Positions 34,316 to 45,217 of a stretch of DNA of 64,000 nt are shown one piece after another. The position numbers and the translations under genes are program-made. Under the pieces are notes generated by a model, which saw only the letters and a list, made by a program, of their open reading frames with translations, did no database searches and was not told the origin of the DNA. Each line of letters opens with the position of its first letter. Position 1 is the first letter of the stretch. Origin of the DNA: Streptomyces flavochromogenes. Lineage in GTDB: Bacteria; Actinomycetota; Actinomycetes; Streptomycetales; Streptomycetaceae. Location of the stretch: contig NZ_JNZO01000011.1 in assembly GCF_000717595.1 (NCBI RefSeq), positions 1-64,000 of the forward strand. Direction: 5' to 3'.

Positions 34316-35752
34316 TCACTTCGCGCGGCGGCGCCGTCCGCCCCGTACCGCCGCGGGCTTCCGGATGTCCGTGCCCGGCCGGCCACCGGCGTCCGTGCGG
34401 TCGGCGGAGACCACCAGGGCCGCGAGCACCGTGGTGAGCGGCACGGCCGCGACCAGGCCGATCGACCCGACGAGCGTCCGGACGATCTCCTCGGCGACCA
34501 GCTCGCTGTTGGCCACCGTCCCCATGCTGCTCTGCGCGATGGAGAAGAGCAGCAACAGCGGGAGGGCGGCACCCGCGTAGGCGAGCATCAGAGTGTTCAC
34601 GACCGAGGCGATGTGGTCGCGGCCGATCCGGATCCCGGCCCGGTACAGCGCGCGTGGCCCCATGCCCGGATCGGCCTGGTTCAGCTCCCAGACCGCCGAC
34701 GTCTGGGTGACCGTGACGTCGTCGAGCACACCGAGCGAACCGATGATCACCCCGGCCAGAAGCAGGCCGGACATGTCGATCTCCGGGTACAGGCCGTGGA
34801 TCAGGCCGGTGTTGTCGTCCGTGTTGCCGCTCAGTGAGGCCCAGCCGATGAACACCGAGCCGAGCAGACCGGTCAGCAGCAGGGAGATCAGCGTCCCGAG
34901 CACCGCGACCGACGTGCGGGCCGAGAGCCCGTGGCACATGTAGAGCGCGATCAGCATGATGGCGCTCGATCCGACCACCGCCACGACCAGCGGATTCGAC
35001 CCCTCCAGGATCGCCGGCAGGATGAAGAACGTCAGGATCAGGAAGCTCACGGCCAGCGCGATGAGGGCCATCACGCCCTTCATCCGGCCGACGGCCACGA
35101 CCGCGACGGCGAAGATCCCGGCGAGCACCGCCAGCGGGACCTTCCGGTTCACATCGGTGACCGAGTACTGCAGATCGCGCGGGGCGTCGGGGGCGTAGGC
35201 CACCACCACACCCTGTCCCTCGTCCAGTTGGCGCGGTGCGTCCGGCTGCACGATCTCGGTGAACGTACGCCCCTTCTCCGGACCGCTGGTGACCTCGATC
35301 GTCGCCTTCTCGCACTCCCCCTGCTGCGCGTTGACCGCCTCGCGTCCCTGCGGTGTCGAGGTGTCACCGGTCGGCGGGACCTGCCCCGCGTTCACGGAGG
35401 CGCAGTCCACCTGCTGGACGGCGACGACCTCGCCCTGCTCGGTCTGCCGGTCGAAGCCGACGCCGGTGCGCTCGTGCGGCGGGGTGCCGCCGGGCCACAG
35501 GACCGCGAGTCCGACCACGACCGCCGTGGCGAAGGGGACCAGGATCGCGGCGATGACCCGGCGCAGATGCCGGGACACCGGGGTGGCGGGCCCATGGCTG
35601 TGGCTGTGCCCGTGGGATCCGTGTGCCGGACCTTGCCCGTGCGATCCGTGCGCCGGACCGTGCCCGTGAGAGCCGTGTGGCTGAGCATGCTCGTGGGGGC
35701 TGTGGTCGTGGTCGTGGCCGTGCGGCTCGGGAGTCTGTTGGGGGGAAGTCAC
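34316..35752 (-). CDS. YibE/F family membrane protein with His-rich N-terminus
   Basis: About 478 residues from GTG at 35752. The N-terminus contains roughly 18 histidines in 45 residues (HGHDHDHSPHEH and three HGSHG-type repeats). Then one membrane helix, an extracytoplasmic domain with a DDVTVTQ-related family core further on, and about seven C-terminal helices (VPLAVLAGIFAVAVVAVGR, GSLGVLDDVTVTQTSAVWEL). YibE/F proteins are of unknown function; the His-rich segment could bind Zn, Ni or Cu. Convergent with ssgA and divergent from thiC. Confidence 0.88.
   Translation of the reverse strand: MTSPQQTPEPHGHDHDHSPHEHAQPHGSHGHGPAHGSHGQGPAHGSHGHSHSHGPATPVSRHLRRVIAAILVPFATAVVVGLAVLWPGGTPPHERTGVGFDRQTEQGEVVAVQQVDCASVNAGQVPPTGDTSTPQGREAVNAQQGECEKATIEVTSGPEKGRTFTEIVQPDAPRQLDEGQGVVVAYAPDAPRDLQYSVTDVNRKVPLAVLAGIFAVAVVAVGRMKGVMALIALAVSFLILTFFILPAILEGSNPLVVAVVGSSAIMLIALYMCHGLSARTSVAVLGTLISLLLTGLLGSVFIGWASLSGNTDDNTGLIHGLYPEIDMSGLLLAGVIIGSLGVLDDVTVTQTSAVWELNQADPGMGPRALYRAGIRIGRDHIASVVNTLMLAYAGAALPLLLLFSIAQSSMGTVANSELVAEEIVRTLVGSIGLVAAVPLTTVLAALVVSADRTDAGGRPGTDIRKPAAVRGGRRRRAK
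35603..35680 (-). repeat. 27-bp tandem repeats coding the His-rich segment
   Basis: Two and a half copies of a 27-bp unit coding GPAHGSHG plus one variable residue. Repeat number probably varies between strains. Confidence 0.6.
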
Positions 35753-35835
35753 CGACCGATCATCGCAAGAACGACGGGGGCCCACTGTTCAGCACGCCAG
35801 GGATGACGCTAGCGTGGTGGCACCTTTGCACACGC

Positions 35836-37757
<1,922 letters not shown>

Positions 37758-37776
37758 CCCCCGCCCGGAGACCGTG

Positions 37777-37809
37777 CCGGCCCGCGACCCCGGGGGAGTC
37801 GCGGGCCGG
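37777..37809. terminator. Hairpin terminator after thiC
   Basis: Perfect 12-bp stem CCGGCCCGCGAC / GTCGCGGGCCGG with a 9-base loop, between convergent thiC and the membrane protein gene. Confidence 0.8.
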
Positions 37810-37816
37810 TGGTGTG

Positions 37817-38476
37817 TCAGGTGCCGGGTGGGCCGGCGGGTGGGGTGGTGGCGGCGAGGACGTCGCGGAGGAAGGGCAGGATGCCCCGCTCGAGGAGGGC
37901 GCGGCGCCAGGCCTCCCGGGCGCGGGACAGTTCGTCGTCCGGTGCGGCAGGGGGCGGACCGCCCCTGCTCACCTCGGCCGGGCTGTTGCGCAGGGCCGTC
38001 ACCAGGAGACCGGCGGCCGCGCCGAGCAGTCCCGCGGCCGCCACCGCGCCGAAGACCAGGCCGGCCGTGAGCAGCGTCGCCCCGAACGCCACGGTGGGGG
38101 CGACGGCGTGCAGGGCCGCGCCGACCAGCAGGAAGATGACGGCGGCCGCGCCCGCGAGGACGGGCACCATGACGGTGAGGATCGCGACGACACCGGGGCC
38201 GGGGCCCGGGCGGTCCGGGGACGCCGGTGTCCTGGTCCCGAGGGCCGCGCGGTGCTGCTCGCGGACCTTCACGAAGTGGTCGTACTCGCTCGCCGCGGCG
38301 CTGGTGACCAGAGTCGTCGCGTTCAGGGTCAGGGAGCGCAGCTGGGCGAGCGAGAGCCGGGTTCCCGCTCCGGCGAGATCCGGACGTGCGTGGGCGGTGC
38401 TCAGTGCGTCGTCGAGGACCCGCTCGTACTCGGCGCGGTCCTCGGTCAGCAGGTGCGGAGCCACGTTCATGTGCAT
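37817..38476 (-). CDS. Membrane protein of unknown function, 219 residues
   Basis: The N-terminal soluble part has LTEDRAEYERVLDDALSTAHARPDL and LRSLTLNATTLVTSAAASEYDHFVKVREQHRAAL, followed by three hydrophobic stretches (VVAILTVMVPVLAGAAAVIFLLVG, APTVAFGATLLTAGLVFGAV, and a Gly/Ala-rich third), then a polar C-terminus with WRRALLERGILPFLR. No family recognised. Upstream, 38477-38636 is a short gap ending at the phosphatase gene; both genes run on the minus strand. Confidence 0.78.
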   Translation of the reverse strand: MHMNVAPHLLTEDRAEYERVLDDALSTAHARPDLAGAGTRLSLAQLRSLTLNATTLVTSAAASEYDHFVKVREQHRAALGTRTPASPDRPGPGPGVVAILTVMVPVLAGAAAVIFLLVGAALHAVAPTVAFGATLLTAGLVFGAVAAAGLLGAAAGLLVTALRNSPAEVSRGGPPPAAPDDELSRAREAWRRALLERGILPFLRDVLAATTPPAGPPGT

Positions 38477-38636
38477 CCCCCGATGCTCCGTAAGCCCGGA
38501 TCAGCCGTGGGAAACGGTCGGTTGGGCGGAAACGGAGGAGAGCCTGCTACGGATGGACCCGATGGTATTGCGGTGGTGCCACACGCTGACAGGGTGTTTC
38601 CGGAATTCGACTTCCCCGGATGCGGAGGGTTATGCG

Positions 38637-39917
38637 TCAGCCGTTCAGGGGGAGTTGGACGACCAGTAGCTTTCCGGCCATGGTCACTCCGCCGTCCATC
38701 GCGATCGCCAGACCGTCCGCGTACACGTGCGGTCCGTCGACGAGCGGGCCCGAACTGCCCTCGCCGTCCTCCGTGCCGACCTGACCGGTGAGGTACGGGA
38801 TGGGGCTGTGGCCGTGCACGATCCGGGAGCCGCCGTAGGTCGAGAGCAGCTCCTGAACGGCCTGCGGGCCGCCCTCGTCGCGGAACGCGAAGCGCTTGGT
38901 GAACTTGCGGAAGACGTCCCAGACCTCGTCGGCGTCGTTCCGGTTGAGGATCTCGTGGACCGTGTCGTTGACGTCCTCGATGGTCTGGCCGTAGTCGAGG
39001 TACGCGGTGGTGTCGGAGTGCAGGAGGAGGTGGTCGTCCTCCCGCACCACGGCGTCGAGCCGGGACATCCACTGCAGATGGACGTCCTGGAGCCGGTCCA
39101 TGTCGTGCTTCTGGCCGCCGTTGAGCAGCCAGGCGGCCTGGAAGGTGGCGGTGCCCGCGCCGGAGTTCACCGGGGTGTCGCCGAAGCGCTTGGCACCGAT
39201 GAGCAGCAGCTCGTGGTTGCCCATGAGGGCCTTGCAGTAGCCGCCGGCGGCGGCGGCCTCGGCGGAGAGGCGCATGACGAGGTCGATGACGCCGATGCCG
39301 TCGGGGCCGCGGTCGGTGAAGTCGCCGAGGAACCAGAGGCGGGCGTTGCCCGCGGCCCAGCTGCCGTTCTCGTCGATGAGCCGCTGCGCGCGGAGGGCTT
39401 CGACGAGCTCGTCGAGATAGCCGTGGACGTCGCCGACGACGTAGAGCGGACCGGGACCCTCGCCGCTCGCGGGGGCGGGTTCGGCGGCGGGCGCGGGCTC
39501 GGTGGGGACCGGGACCTGGACGGTGTCCCCGCGGTTGATGACCGGGAGGTCGCGCTCGGTCGGGGTGTAGCCCTCGGGCATTCCGCCCTCGGGGAAGGCG
39601 TTCCCGGGGTGGCCGGTGGCGACGGAGACGATGGACGAGCCGCTCGGGGCGTATGCGGGAGCGGTACGACGTCCCAGATGCAGGGTCGGCTCGGCGGGCG
39701 CGGGCGCGGGCGGAGGACCGGCCGTGGGTACGGCGGGTGCGGCCACGGGTCCGTGCTCCGGGGGAGCGGGTTCGGCCGGTGGCGGCACCGGCAGAGGTTC
39801 CGTGGTCGTCGGATCGGTGGCATGGCCCTGTACGGGCACGCGGGCGTACGGCGGTACGCGGAAGTCGCGCAATGTCGCCGTGCGCACCACGGGCTCCTGC
39901 CCGGCCCCCTGAGTCAT
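38637..39917 (-). CDS. Calcineurin-like metallophosphatase with Pro-rich N-terminus
   Basis: About 426 residues from the ATG at 39917, which follows GGAGGGG; upstream frame excluded. Residues 1-180 are low-complexity, rich in Pro and Ala. The catalytic domain starts at LYVVGDVHGYLDELVEALR (D-x-H motif), followed by WFLGDFTDRGPDG (GDxxDRG), LMGNHELLLIG (GNHE), and late His residues in HSDTTAYLDY and HGHSPIPY. All metal ligands of PPP/ApaH-like enzymes are present. Target may be a dinucleotide or a phosphoprotein. Confidence 0.9.
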   Translation of the reverse strand: MTQGAGQEPVVRTATLRDFRVPPYARVPVQGHATDPTTTEPLPVPPPAEPAPPEHGPVAAPAVPTAGPPPAPAPAEPTLHLGRRTAPAYAPSGSSIVSVATGHPGNAFPEGGMPEGYTPTERDLPVINRGDTVQVPVPTEPAPAAEPAPASGEGPGPLYVVGDVHGYLDELVEALRAQRLIDENGSWAAGNARLWFLGDFTDRGPDGIGVIDLVMRLSAEAAAAGGYCKALMGNHELLLIGAKRFGDTPVNSGAGTATFQAAWLLNGGQKHDMDRLQDVHLQWMSRLDAVVREDDHLLLHSDTTAYLDYGQTIEDVNDTVHEILNRNDADEVWDVFRKFTKRFAFRDEGGPQAVQELLSTYGGSRIVHGHSPIPYLTGQVGTEDGEGSSGPLVDGPHVYADGLAIAMDGGVTMAGKLLVVQLPLNG

Positions 39918-40191
39918 GGACCCCTCCACCACGGTCGCGATGCCCTGCACATCGCGGACCGGCCTGGTCGGGGTGGTCCGCGATGTCGTGCGCCCATCAT
40001 AGGAATGAGCTTCCTCCTGTGTGACGCACCAGGGGTGGTGAATCCGGGTCCACTCCGGGTTCACCGGTTGTTTCGCCCGAATTGAGAAGGTCCAGTCCAG
40101 GGTTGAGGCCGGTTGGGTGGCCGGTTTCGCCGCCCCGGCCCACGGGCAGGGGCGGGGGACGGCGGATGCGGTGGAGCCGGTTGGCGGGGTG

Positions 40192-41298
40192 TCAGTCCTT
40201 CGCGGGTGAGCGCGGCGGGCTGACGGTGGTGCGCGGTGAACGGCGCTGCGAGGAGGTGCGGACGATGAGTTCGGTCGGTATCACCCGCTCGACCGGGCCG
40301 TCGGTGTCGATCCCTTCGATGGCGTCGATGAGGAGCTGGACGACGGCCGTGCCGATCCGGCGCGGCTTGAGCGAGAGCGTCGTGATGGGCGGTTCGGTGG
40401 TGGCGTAGACGGTCGACTCGCTGCAGCAGACCAGCAGCAGATCGTCCGGGACGCGCAGCCCGTAGCGGCGCGCGGCCGCGAGGAGGTCGGTTCCGTTGGG
40501 ATCGAAGAGGCCGTACACGGCGTCGGGCCGGTCCGGTCGGGCGAGCAGCCGGTCGGCCGCGACGGCGCCCGCGCACGGGTCGTGCGCCGGATAGGCCTCG
40601 TAGACGGGGTCCTGGCCCACCCGCTCGCACCAGTTGAGGTACGCGGTGGTGGACAGGCGGGTGTAGGTGTCGGTGGTGGTTCCGGTGAGGAGGCCGATGC
40701 GGCGGGCGCCGGCGTCGGCGAGGTGGTCGAGCAGATCGAGGACGGCGGCTTCGTGGTCGTTGTCGACCCAGGCCGTGACCGGAAGGGTGCCGGCGGGGCG
40801 TCCGTCGGAGACGACGGGCAGGCCCTGCCGGACCAGTTCGGTGACGACCGGGTCGTGGTCGGAGGGGTCGATGACGACGGTGCCGTCGAGGGCGACGTTC
40901 GACCAGACGTCATGGCGGGATGTGGCGGGGAGGATGACCAGGGCGTAGCCCCGCGCGAGCGCCGCCGATGTGGCTGCCCTGGCCATCTCCGCGAAGTACG
41001 CGAATTCGGTGAAGGTGAAAGGTTCATCCCCGTACGTGGTCACGGTCAGGCCGATGAGTCCCGACTTCCCGGTGCGGAGCGTGCGGGCCGCCGCGGACGG
41101 GCGGTAGCCCAGCCGGTCGGCGACCTCGCGCACGTGACGGCGGGTGGCGTCGGGGAGTCGGCCCTTGCCGTTGAGCGCGTCGGAGACAGTCGTGATGGAG
41201 ACCCCGGCGGCGGCGGCCACGTCCCGGATGCCTGCCCGGCCCTGCCGGCTTCCCCGGGTCTGTGCCCGGCTCACCTGGTGCTTCCCTGCTGCTGTCAT
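40192..41298 (-). CDS. LacI family transcriptional regulator
   Basis: About 368 residues from the ATG at 41298 (MTAAGKHQVSRAQTRG). The DNA-binding domain is standard: IRDVAAAAGVSITTVSDALNGKGRL, the hinge DRLGYRPSAAARTLRTG and then a sugar-binding periplasmic-type domain (LVILPATSRHDVWSNVALDGTVVIDPSDHDP). The C-terminus has the last-helix motif TTLSLKPRRIGTAVVQLLIDAI. No carbohydrate genes are adjacent, so its target is elsewhere or it is self-regulated. Confidence 0.93.
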   Translation of the reverse strand: MTAAGKHQVSRAQTRGSRQGRAGIRDVAAAAGVSITTVSDALNGKGRLPDATRRHVREVADRLGYRPSAAARTLRTGKSGLIGLTVTTYGDEPFTFTEFAYFAEMARAATSAALARGYALVILPATSRHDVWSNVALDGTVVIDPSDHDPVVTELVRQGLPVVSDGRPAGTLPVTAWVDNDHEAAVLDLLDHLADAGARRIGLLTGTTTDTYTRLSTTAYLNWCERVGQDPVYEAYPAHDPCAGAVAADRLLARPDRPDAVYGLFDPNGTDLLAAARRYGLRVPDDLLLVCCSESTVYATTEPPITTLSLKPRRIGTAVVQLLIDAIEGIDTDGPVERVIPTELIVRTSSQRRSPRTTVSPPRSPAKD

Positions 41299-41724
41299 GG
41301 CGAGCCGATAGTAGGGCGATGAGGGGCGGTTGGGCCGGTCGCATATGCAGGCGTTGACAGGCACGTTTCTGCATGGCCGAAAGGCGTCAAGAAGCAAGGA
41401 ATCCAAGGTAGTTAGGGCCTTTGCCATGGGACCAGTGGCTGCCGAACGGCGTAGGCCTGGCGTGGGGGCGAGGTCTCGAAGAGGTCTCAACTCACCTCTA
41501 CGGGGGATGCGCGCTACGGCGCCCGCCACCGGCGCGCGCCACCCGGACGCGCGCTCCCCCCGGTGTGGCGCAGCGGCGGGGGCGGCCCTGGGGGCGGTTC
41601 GGGAGACGGCTCGCGGGAAGGATCGGGGGGTCCGTTCAGGGTGGCGTGGCGGGTGGCGGGCCGGGGGCCGGCCGCCGGGTCGCTCGGGTGGCGCGCCGGG
41701 GTCGCCCGGGCGCCGCGCCGTGGG

Positions 41725-41796
41725 CCGCTTCCGGGCCGTGCGGGGCGCTGTCCGCGGAGGCCGCTTCCGGGCCGTGCGGGCACTGTTCCCGGAGGT
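41725..41796. repeat. 36-bp partial tandem duplication
   Basis: The first 20 bases of each unit (CCGCTTCCGGGCCGTGCGGG) are identical; the rest is similar with small shifts. In non-coding DNA upstream of hisC. Confidence 0.65.
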
Positions 41797-41820
41797 CGTG
41801 TCCACAGCGTGTCCCTCCTG

Positions 41821-41829
41821 TTGTCCACA
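41821..41829 (+). promoter_or_regulatory. DnaA box TTGTCCACA upstream of hisC
   Basis: Exact preferred Streptomyces box, with a near match GTGTCCACA at 41798-41806, 75 bp before the hisC start. Confidence 0.6.
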
Positions 41830-41903
41830 GCCCATTCGCAGCGGAGGGGAATCCTCTTAAGGTGAGGAGTATTGGCGGTACGGACGGTCGAGGAGGCCAC
41901 AGA

Positions 41904-43007
41904 GTGAGCGAGACCAGCGGGACCAGCGGGACGAGCACGGGCCCGAAGCTGCGCGCCGAGCTGGACGGCGTCCCCACCTACAAGCCGGGAAGGCCGGCGG
42001 CCTCGGGCGGTCCCGTGGCCTTCAAGCTGTCCTCCAACGAGAACCCGTATCCGCCGCTGCCGGGGGTCATGGAGAGCACGCTGGCCGCCGCAGCGAACTT
42101 CAACCGTTACCCGGACATGGCCTGCACGGGGCTGACGGAGGAGCTGGCGGACCGTTTCGGCGTGCCCGTCTCGCACCTGGCCACCGGCACCGGCTCGGTC
42201 GGCGTCGCCCAGTCGCTCCTCCAGGCCACCTCAGGCCCCGGCGACGAGGTCATCTACGCCTGGCGCTCCTTCGAGGCGTACCCGATCATCACGCAGATCA
42301 GCGGGGCCACCTCGGTGCAGGTGCCGCTGACCGAGGGCGAGGTGCACGACCTCGACGCGATGGCCGCGGCGATCACCGACAGGACCCGGCTGATTTTCGT
42401 CTGCAACCCCAACAACCCCACGGGCACCGCGGTGCGCCGGGCTGAGCTGGAGCGCTTCCTCGACCGGGTGCCCTCCGACGTCCTGGTCGTGATCGACGAG
42501 GCGTACCGCGAGTTCGTCCGTGACACCGACATCCCGGACGGCATCGAGCTCTACCGCGACCGGCCGAACGTCGCCGTGCTGCGGACCTTCTCCAAGGCGT
42601 ACGGCCTGGCGGGGCTCCGGGTCGGCTTCGCGGTCGCCCACGAGCCGGTGGCGGCGGCGCTGCGCAAGACGGCCGTGCCGTTCGGCGTGAGCCAGCTGGC
42701 GCAGGACGCGGCGGTGGCCTCGCTGCGGGCCGAGGACGAACTGCTCGGGCGGGTCGGCTCCTTGGTGGCCGAGCGCGAGCGGGTCCACGCGGGTCTCGTG
42801 GGGCAGGGCTGGACCGTGGCGGACACCCAGGCGAACTTCGTCTGGCTGCGGCTCGGCGAGCGGACCCTGGAGTTCGCGGCGGAGTGCGAGCGGCACGGGG
42901 TGATGGTGCGGCCGTTCGCCGGCGAGGGAGTGCGCGTCACGATCGGCGAGAGCGAGGCGAACGACCTGTTCCTGAAGGCGGCGGAGGGCTTCCGCAAGGA
43001 GGGCTGA
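41904..43007 (+). CDS. hisC: HisC/Pat-type aminotransferase (histidinol-phosphate or aromatic amino acid)
   Basis: About 367 residues from GTG at 41904 (GAGGAGG upstream). Fold-type I PLP enzyme: [41 protein letters not shown] with the PLP-contacting Asp, [17 protein letters not shown] with the PLP lysine, and VWLRLG. It transfers the amino group to imidazole-acetol phosphate or to phenylpyruvate. This isolated copy outside the his operon might be the Pat-like enzyme rather than the histidine-pathway one. Followed by repetitive sequence and the convergent cyclophilin-like gene. Confidence 0.88.
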   Translation: MSETSGTSGTSTGPKLRAELDGVPTYKPGRPAASGGPVAFKLSSNENPYPPLPGVMESTLAAAANFNRYPDMACTGLTEELADRFGVPVSHLATGTGSVGVAQSLLQATSGPGDEVIYAWRSFEAYPIITQISGATSVQVPLTEGEVHDLDAMAAAITDRTRLIFVCNPNNPTGTAVRRAELERFLDRVPSDVLVVIDEAYREFVRDTDIPDGIELYRDRPNVAVLRTFSKAYGLAGLRVGFAVAHEPVAAALRKTAVPFGVSQLAQDAAVASLRAEDELLGRVGSLVAERERVHAGLVGQGWTVADTQANFVWLRLGERTLEFAAECERHGVMVRPFAGEGVRVTIGESEANDLFLKAAEGFRKEG

Positions 43008-43010
43008 GCA

Positions 43011-43100
43011 CTCGCTGACGGCGATCGGCCGGTGACGGCGATCGGCCACCGAAGCCGACCGGCACTGGCCGACCGGCCGTGAAGCCGACCGGCCGTCGAC
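43011..43100. repeat. Short direct and inverted repeats between convergent genes
   Basis: Two adjacent copies of TGACGGCGATCGGCC (17-bp period) followed by several GAAGCCGACCGGC-type repeats that can pair with them. Probably acts as a terminator for both genes. Confidence 0.5.
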
Positions 43101-43105
43101 GTCGG

Positions 43106-43486
43106 TCAGCCGTTGGCGAGCTCCACCCGGATCGGGTCGCCGTCCCGCACGGTGGCCAGGATCCGGGGGTCACCGTCGAGCGCGCCCAGGACGTTGCAGG
43201 GGCTGGCGAGCCGGCACTCTTCGCCCCGCGAGATCGGGGTGGGGCCGTAGGGGAGGGCGAGCGCGTCGCCCTCCGTCCAGAAGGCCACCGTGCCGGCGGC
43301 GACGACCTGCCGCGCTCCGTCGTCGACGGAGGCGGAGACCGGTGTGTCGAAGTAGACCTCCTCGCCCCAGGTCCGGGCGGTGGAGGAGATCGGGAGAGCC
43401 CCCGCGAGCGCCGTGCTCGTGGGGGTTTCCTCAAGGGTGGCCGTGGTGTGTCCGGCCGGCCAGACGATGCGTATCCGAAGGGTCAT
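43106..43486 (-). CDS. Cyclophilin-like fold protein (DUF369/TM1367 family)
   Basis: 126 residues. Begins MTLRIRIVWPAGHTTATLEETPTSTALAGALP, with WGEEVYFDTPVSAS and VAFWTEGDALALPYGPTPISRGEE, the signature of the small cyclophilin-like proteins of unknown function (TM1367 type). These lack confirmed isomerase activity. Divergent from cydA; the 200-bp region between them holds the Rex operator. Confidence 0.8.
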   Translation of the reverse strand: MTLRIRIVWPAGHTTATLEETPTSTALAGALPISSTARTWGEEVYFDTPVSASVDDGARQVVAAGTVAFWTEGDALALPYGPTPISRGEECRLASPCNVLGALDGDPRILATVRDGDPIRVELANG

Positions 43487-43581
43487 GGCCCGGATTCAAC
43501 AATATGTTGAAGGTCCCGGGAAGAGGTGGCCCTCGGCAGGGGGACCCCGACTGAAGGTACGGATTTCGTATGAGTAATAAT

Positions 43582-43609
43582 GCTTGTGAATGTGAACGCG
43601 TTCACAAGC
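43582..43609. promoter_or_regulatory. Rex operator (ROP) of the cyd operon
   Basis: Perfect 16-bp dyad TGTGAACGCGTTCACA at 43591-43606, the sequence bound by the Streptomyces redox regulator Rex in front of cydABCD. An additional half-site GCTTGTGAA lies just upstream, so half-sites overlap in a nested pattern. High NADH releases Rex and turns the operon on. Confidence 0.92.
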
Positions 43610-43690
43610 GCGCCCTGGTTCATCCCGTATTCGGTGGGATTACCCGGGCAAACTGCCGATGTGACCACGGCGATGTAAGGAGAAAACGAC

Positions 43691-45199
43691 GTGGACCTCG
43701 CTCTGGCGCCAGAGACCCTGGCGCGCTGGCAGTTCGGCATCACCACCGTCTACCACTTCCTCTTCGTCCCCCTGACGATCTCCCTCGCCGCCCTCACCGC
43801 GGGTCTCCAGACCGCATGGGTCCGCACGGAGAACGAGAAGTACCTCAGGGCGACGAAGTTCTGGGGCAAGCTCTTCCTGATCAACATCGCCATGGGCGTC
43901 GTCACCGGCATCGTCCAGGAGTTCCAGTTCGGCATGAACTGGTCCGACTACTCGCGCTTCGTGGGCGACATCTTCGGTGCCCCGCTCGCCTTCGAGGCGC
44001 TCATCGCCTTCTTCTTCGAGTCGACCTTCATCGGTCTGTGGATCTTCGGCTGGGACAAGCTCCCCAAGCGGATCCACCTCGCCTGCATCTGGATGGTGTC
44101 GATCGGCACGATCCTCTCCGCGTACTTCATCCTCGCGGCGAACTCCTGGATGCAGCACCCGGTGGGCTACCGGATCAACGAGGAGCGCGGCCGGGCCGAG
44201 CTCACCGACTTCTGGCACGTGCTCACCCAGAACACCGCCCTCACCCAGTTCTTCCACACCATGACGGCGGCCTTCCTGGTCGGCGGCGCGTTCATGGTCG
44301 GCATCTCCGCCTTCCACCTGGCGCGCAAGAAGCACATTCCGGTGATGCGGACCTCGCTGCGGCTCGGTCTGATCACCCTGATCATCGCCGGCCTCGGCAC
44401 CGCCATCAGCGGTGACCTGCTCGGCAAGGTCATGTTCAAGCAGCAGCCCATGAAGATGGCCGCCGCCGAGGCGCTCTGGGACGGTGAGGCGCCCGCGCCG
44501 TTCTCGATCTTCGCGTACGGCGATGTCGACAAGGGCCACAACAAGGTGGCCATCGAGGTCCCGGGCCTGTTGTCGTTCCTGGCGAACGACGACTTCACCT
44601 CGTACGTCCCGGGCATCAACGACATCAACAAGGCCGAGCAGGAGAAGTTCGGCCCCGGCGACTACCGGCCCAACATCCCCGTCGCCTACTGGGGCTTCCG
44701 CTGGATGATCGGCTTCGGCATGGCCTCGCTGACCATCGGCATGATCGGTCTCTGGCTGACGCGCAAGAAGTTCATGCTGGCACCGGGGCTGCGGACCGGT
44801 GAGGACGACGTGCCGAACCTGGTCCTGTTCAGGCGGAAGGCGCTCAGCCCCCGCCTGGGCAAGTGGTACTGGATCGTCGCCCTCTGGACCATGGCGTTCC
44901 CGCTGATCGCCAACTCCTGGGGCTGGATCTTCACCGAGATGGGCCGTCAGCCCTGGGTCGTCTACGGCGTGCTCCGCACCCGGGACGCGGTCTCCCCCGG
45001 CACCACGACGGGCGAGGTGCTCACCTCGATGATCGTCTTCACCGCGCTCTACGCCGTGCTCGCCGTGATCGAGGTCAAGCTCCTCGTGAAGTACATCAAG
45101 GCCGGCCCGCCGGAGCTCACCGAGGACGACCTCAATCCGCCCACCAAGATCGGCGGGGACTCTCGTGACCCCGACCGCCCCATGGCCTTCTCGTACTGA
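43691..45199 (+). CDS. cydA: Cytochrome bd ubiquinol/menaquinol oxidase subunit I
   Basis: 502 residues from GTG at 43691 (AAGGAG at 43677-43682). Multi-spanning membrane protein. The conserved His near residue 22 (TTVYHFLFVPLT) is the b595 ligand in homologues; others are expected in the NTALTQFFHTM region and later. FGRNP-like sequences and the short Q-loop between helices VI and VII fit the actinobacterial form. It oxidises menaquinol and reduces O2 with high affinity, for low-oxygen respiration. First gene of the operon. Confidence 0.96.
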   Translation: MDLALAPETLARWQFGITTVYHFLFVPLTISLAALTAGLQTAWVRTENEKYLRATKFWGKLFLINIAMGVVTGIVQEFQFGMNWSDYSRFVGDIFGAPLAFEALIAFFFESTFIGLWIFGWDKLPKRIHLACIWMVSIGTILSAYFILAANSWMQHPVGYRINEERGRAELTDFWHVLTQNTALTQFFHTMTAAFLVGGAFMVGISAFHLARKKHIPVMRTSLRLGLITLIIAGLGTAISGDLLGKVMFKQQPMKMAAAEALWDGEAPAPFSIFAYGDVDKGHNKVAIEVPGLLSFLANDDFTSYVPGINDINKAEQEKFGPGDYRPNIPVAYWGFRWMIGFGMASLTIGMIGLWLTRKKFMLAPGLRTGEDDVPNLVLFRRKALSPRLGKWYWIVALWTMAFPLIANSWGWIFTEMGRQPWVVYGVLRTRDAVSPGTTTGEVLTSMIVFTALYAVLAVIEVKLLVKYIKAGPPELTEDDLNPPTKIGGDSRDPDRPMAFSY

Positions 45200-45217
45200 G
45201 GCTCAGGAGATCGAGGC

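Larger units (their letters stand above)
41299..41903. other. 605-bp divergent intergenic region between the lacI-like gene and hisC
   Basis: Open frames here are by-products of high G/C content. Contents seen: a TTGACA at 41354; an inverted repeat CATGGC-cg-AAAGGC (41372-41385) with GCCTTTGCCATG (41417-41428); a 36-bp partial tandem duplication (41725-41796); DnaA box TTGTCCACA at 41821-41829 and a variant at 41798-41806; and GAGGAGG before the hisC GTG. I see no gene. Confidence 0.65.

Noticed and set aside
43570..44415. Plus-strand ORF beginning MSNNACECERVHKRALV over the cyd promoter
   Set aside because: Spurious frame through the Rex operator and out of frame with cydA.
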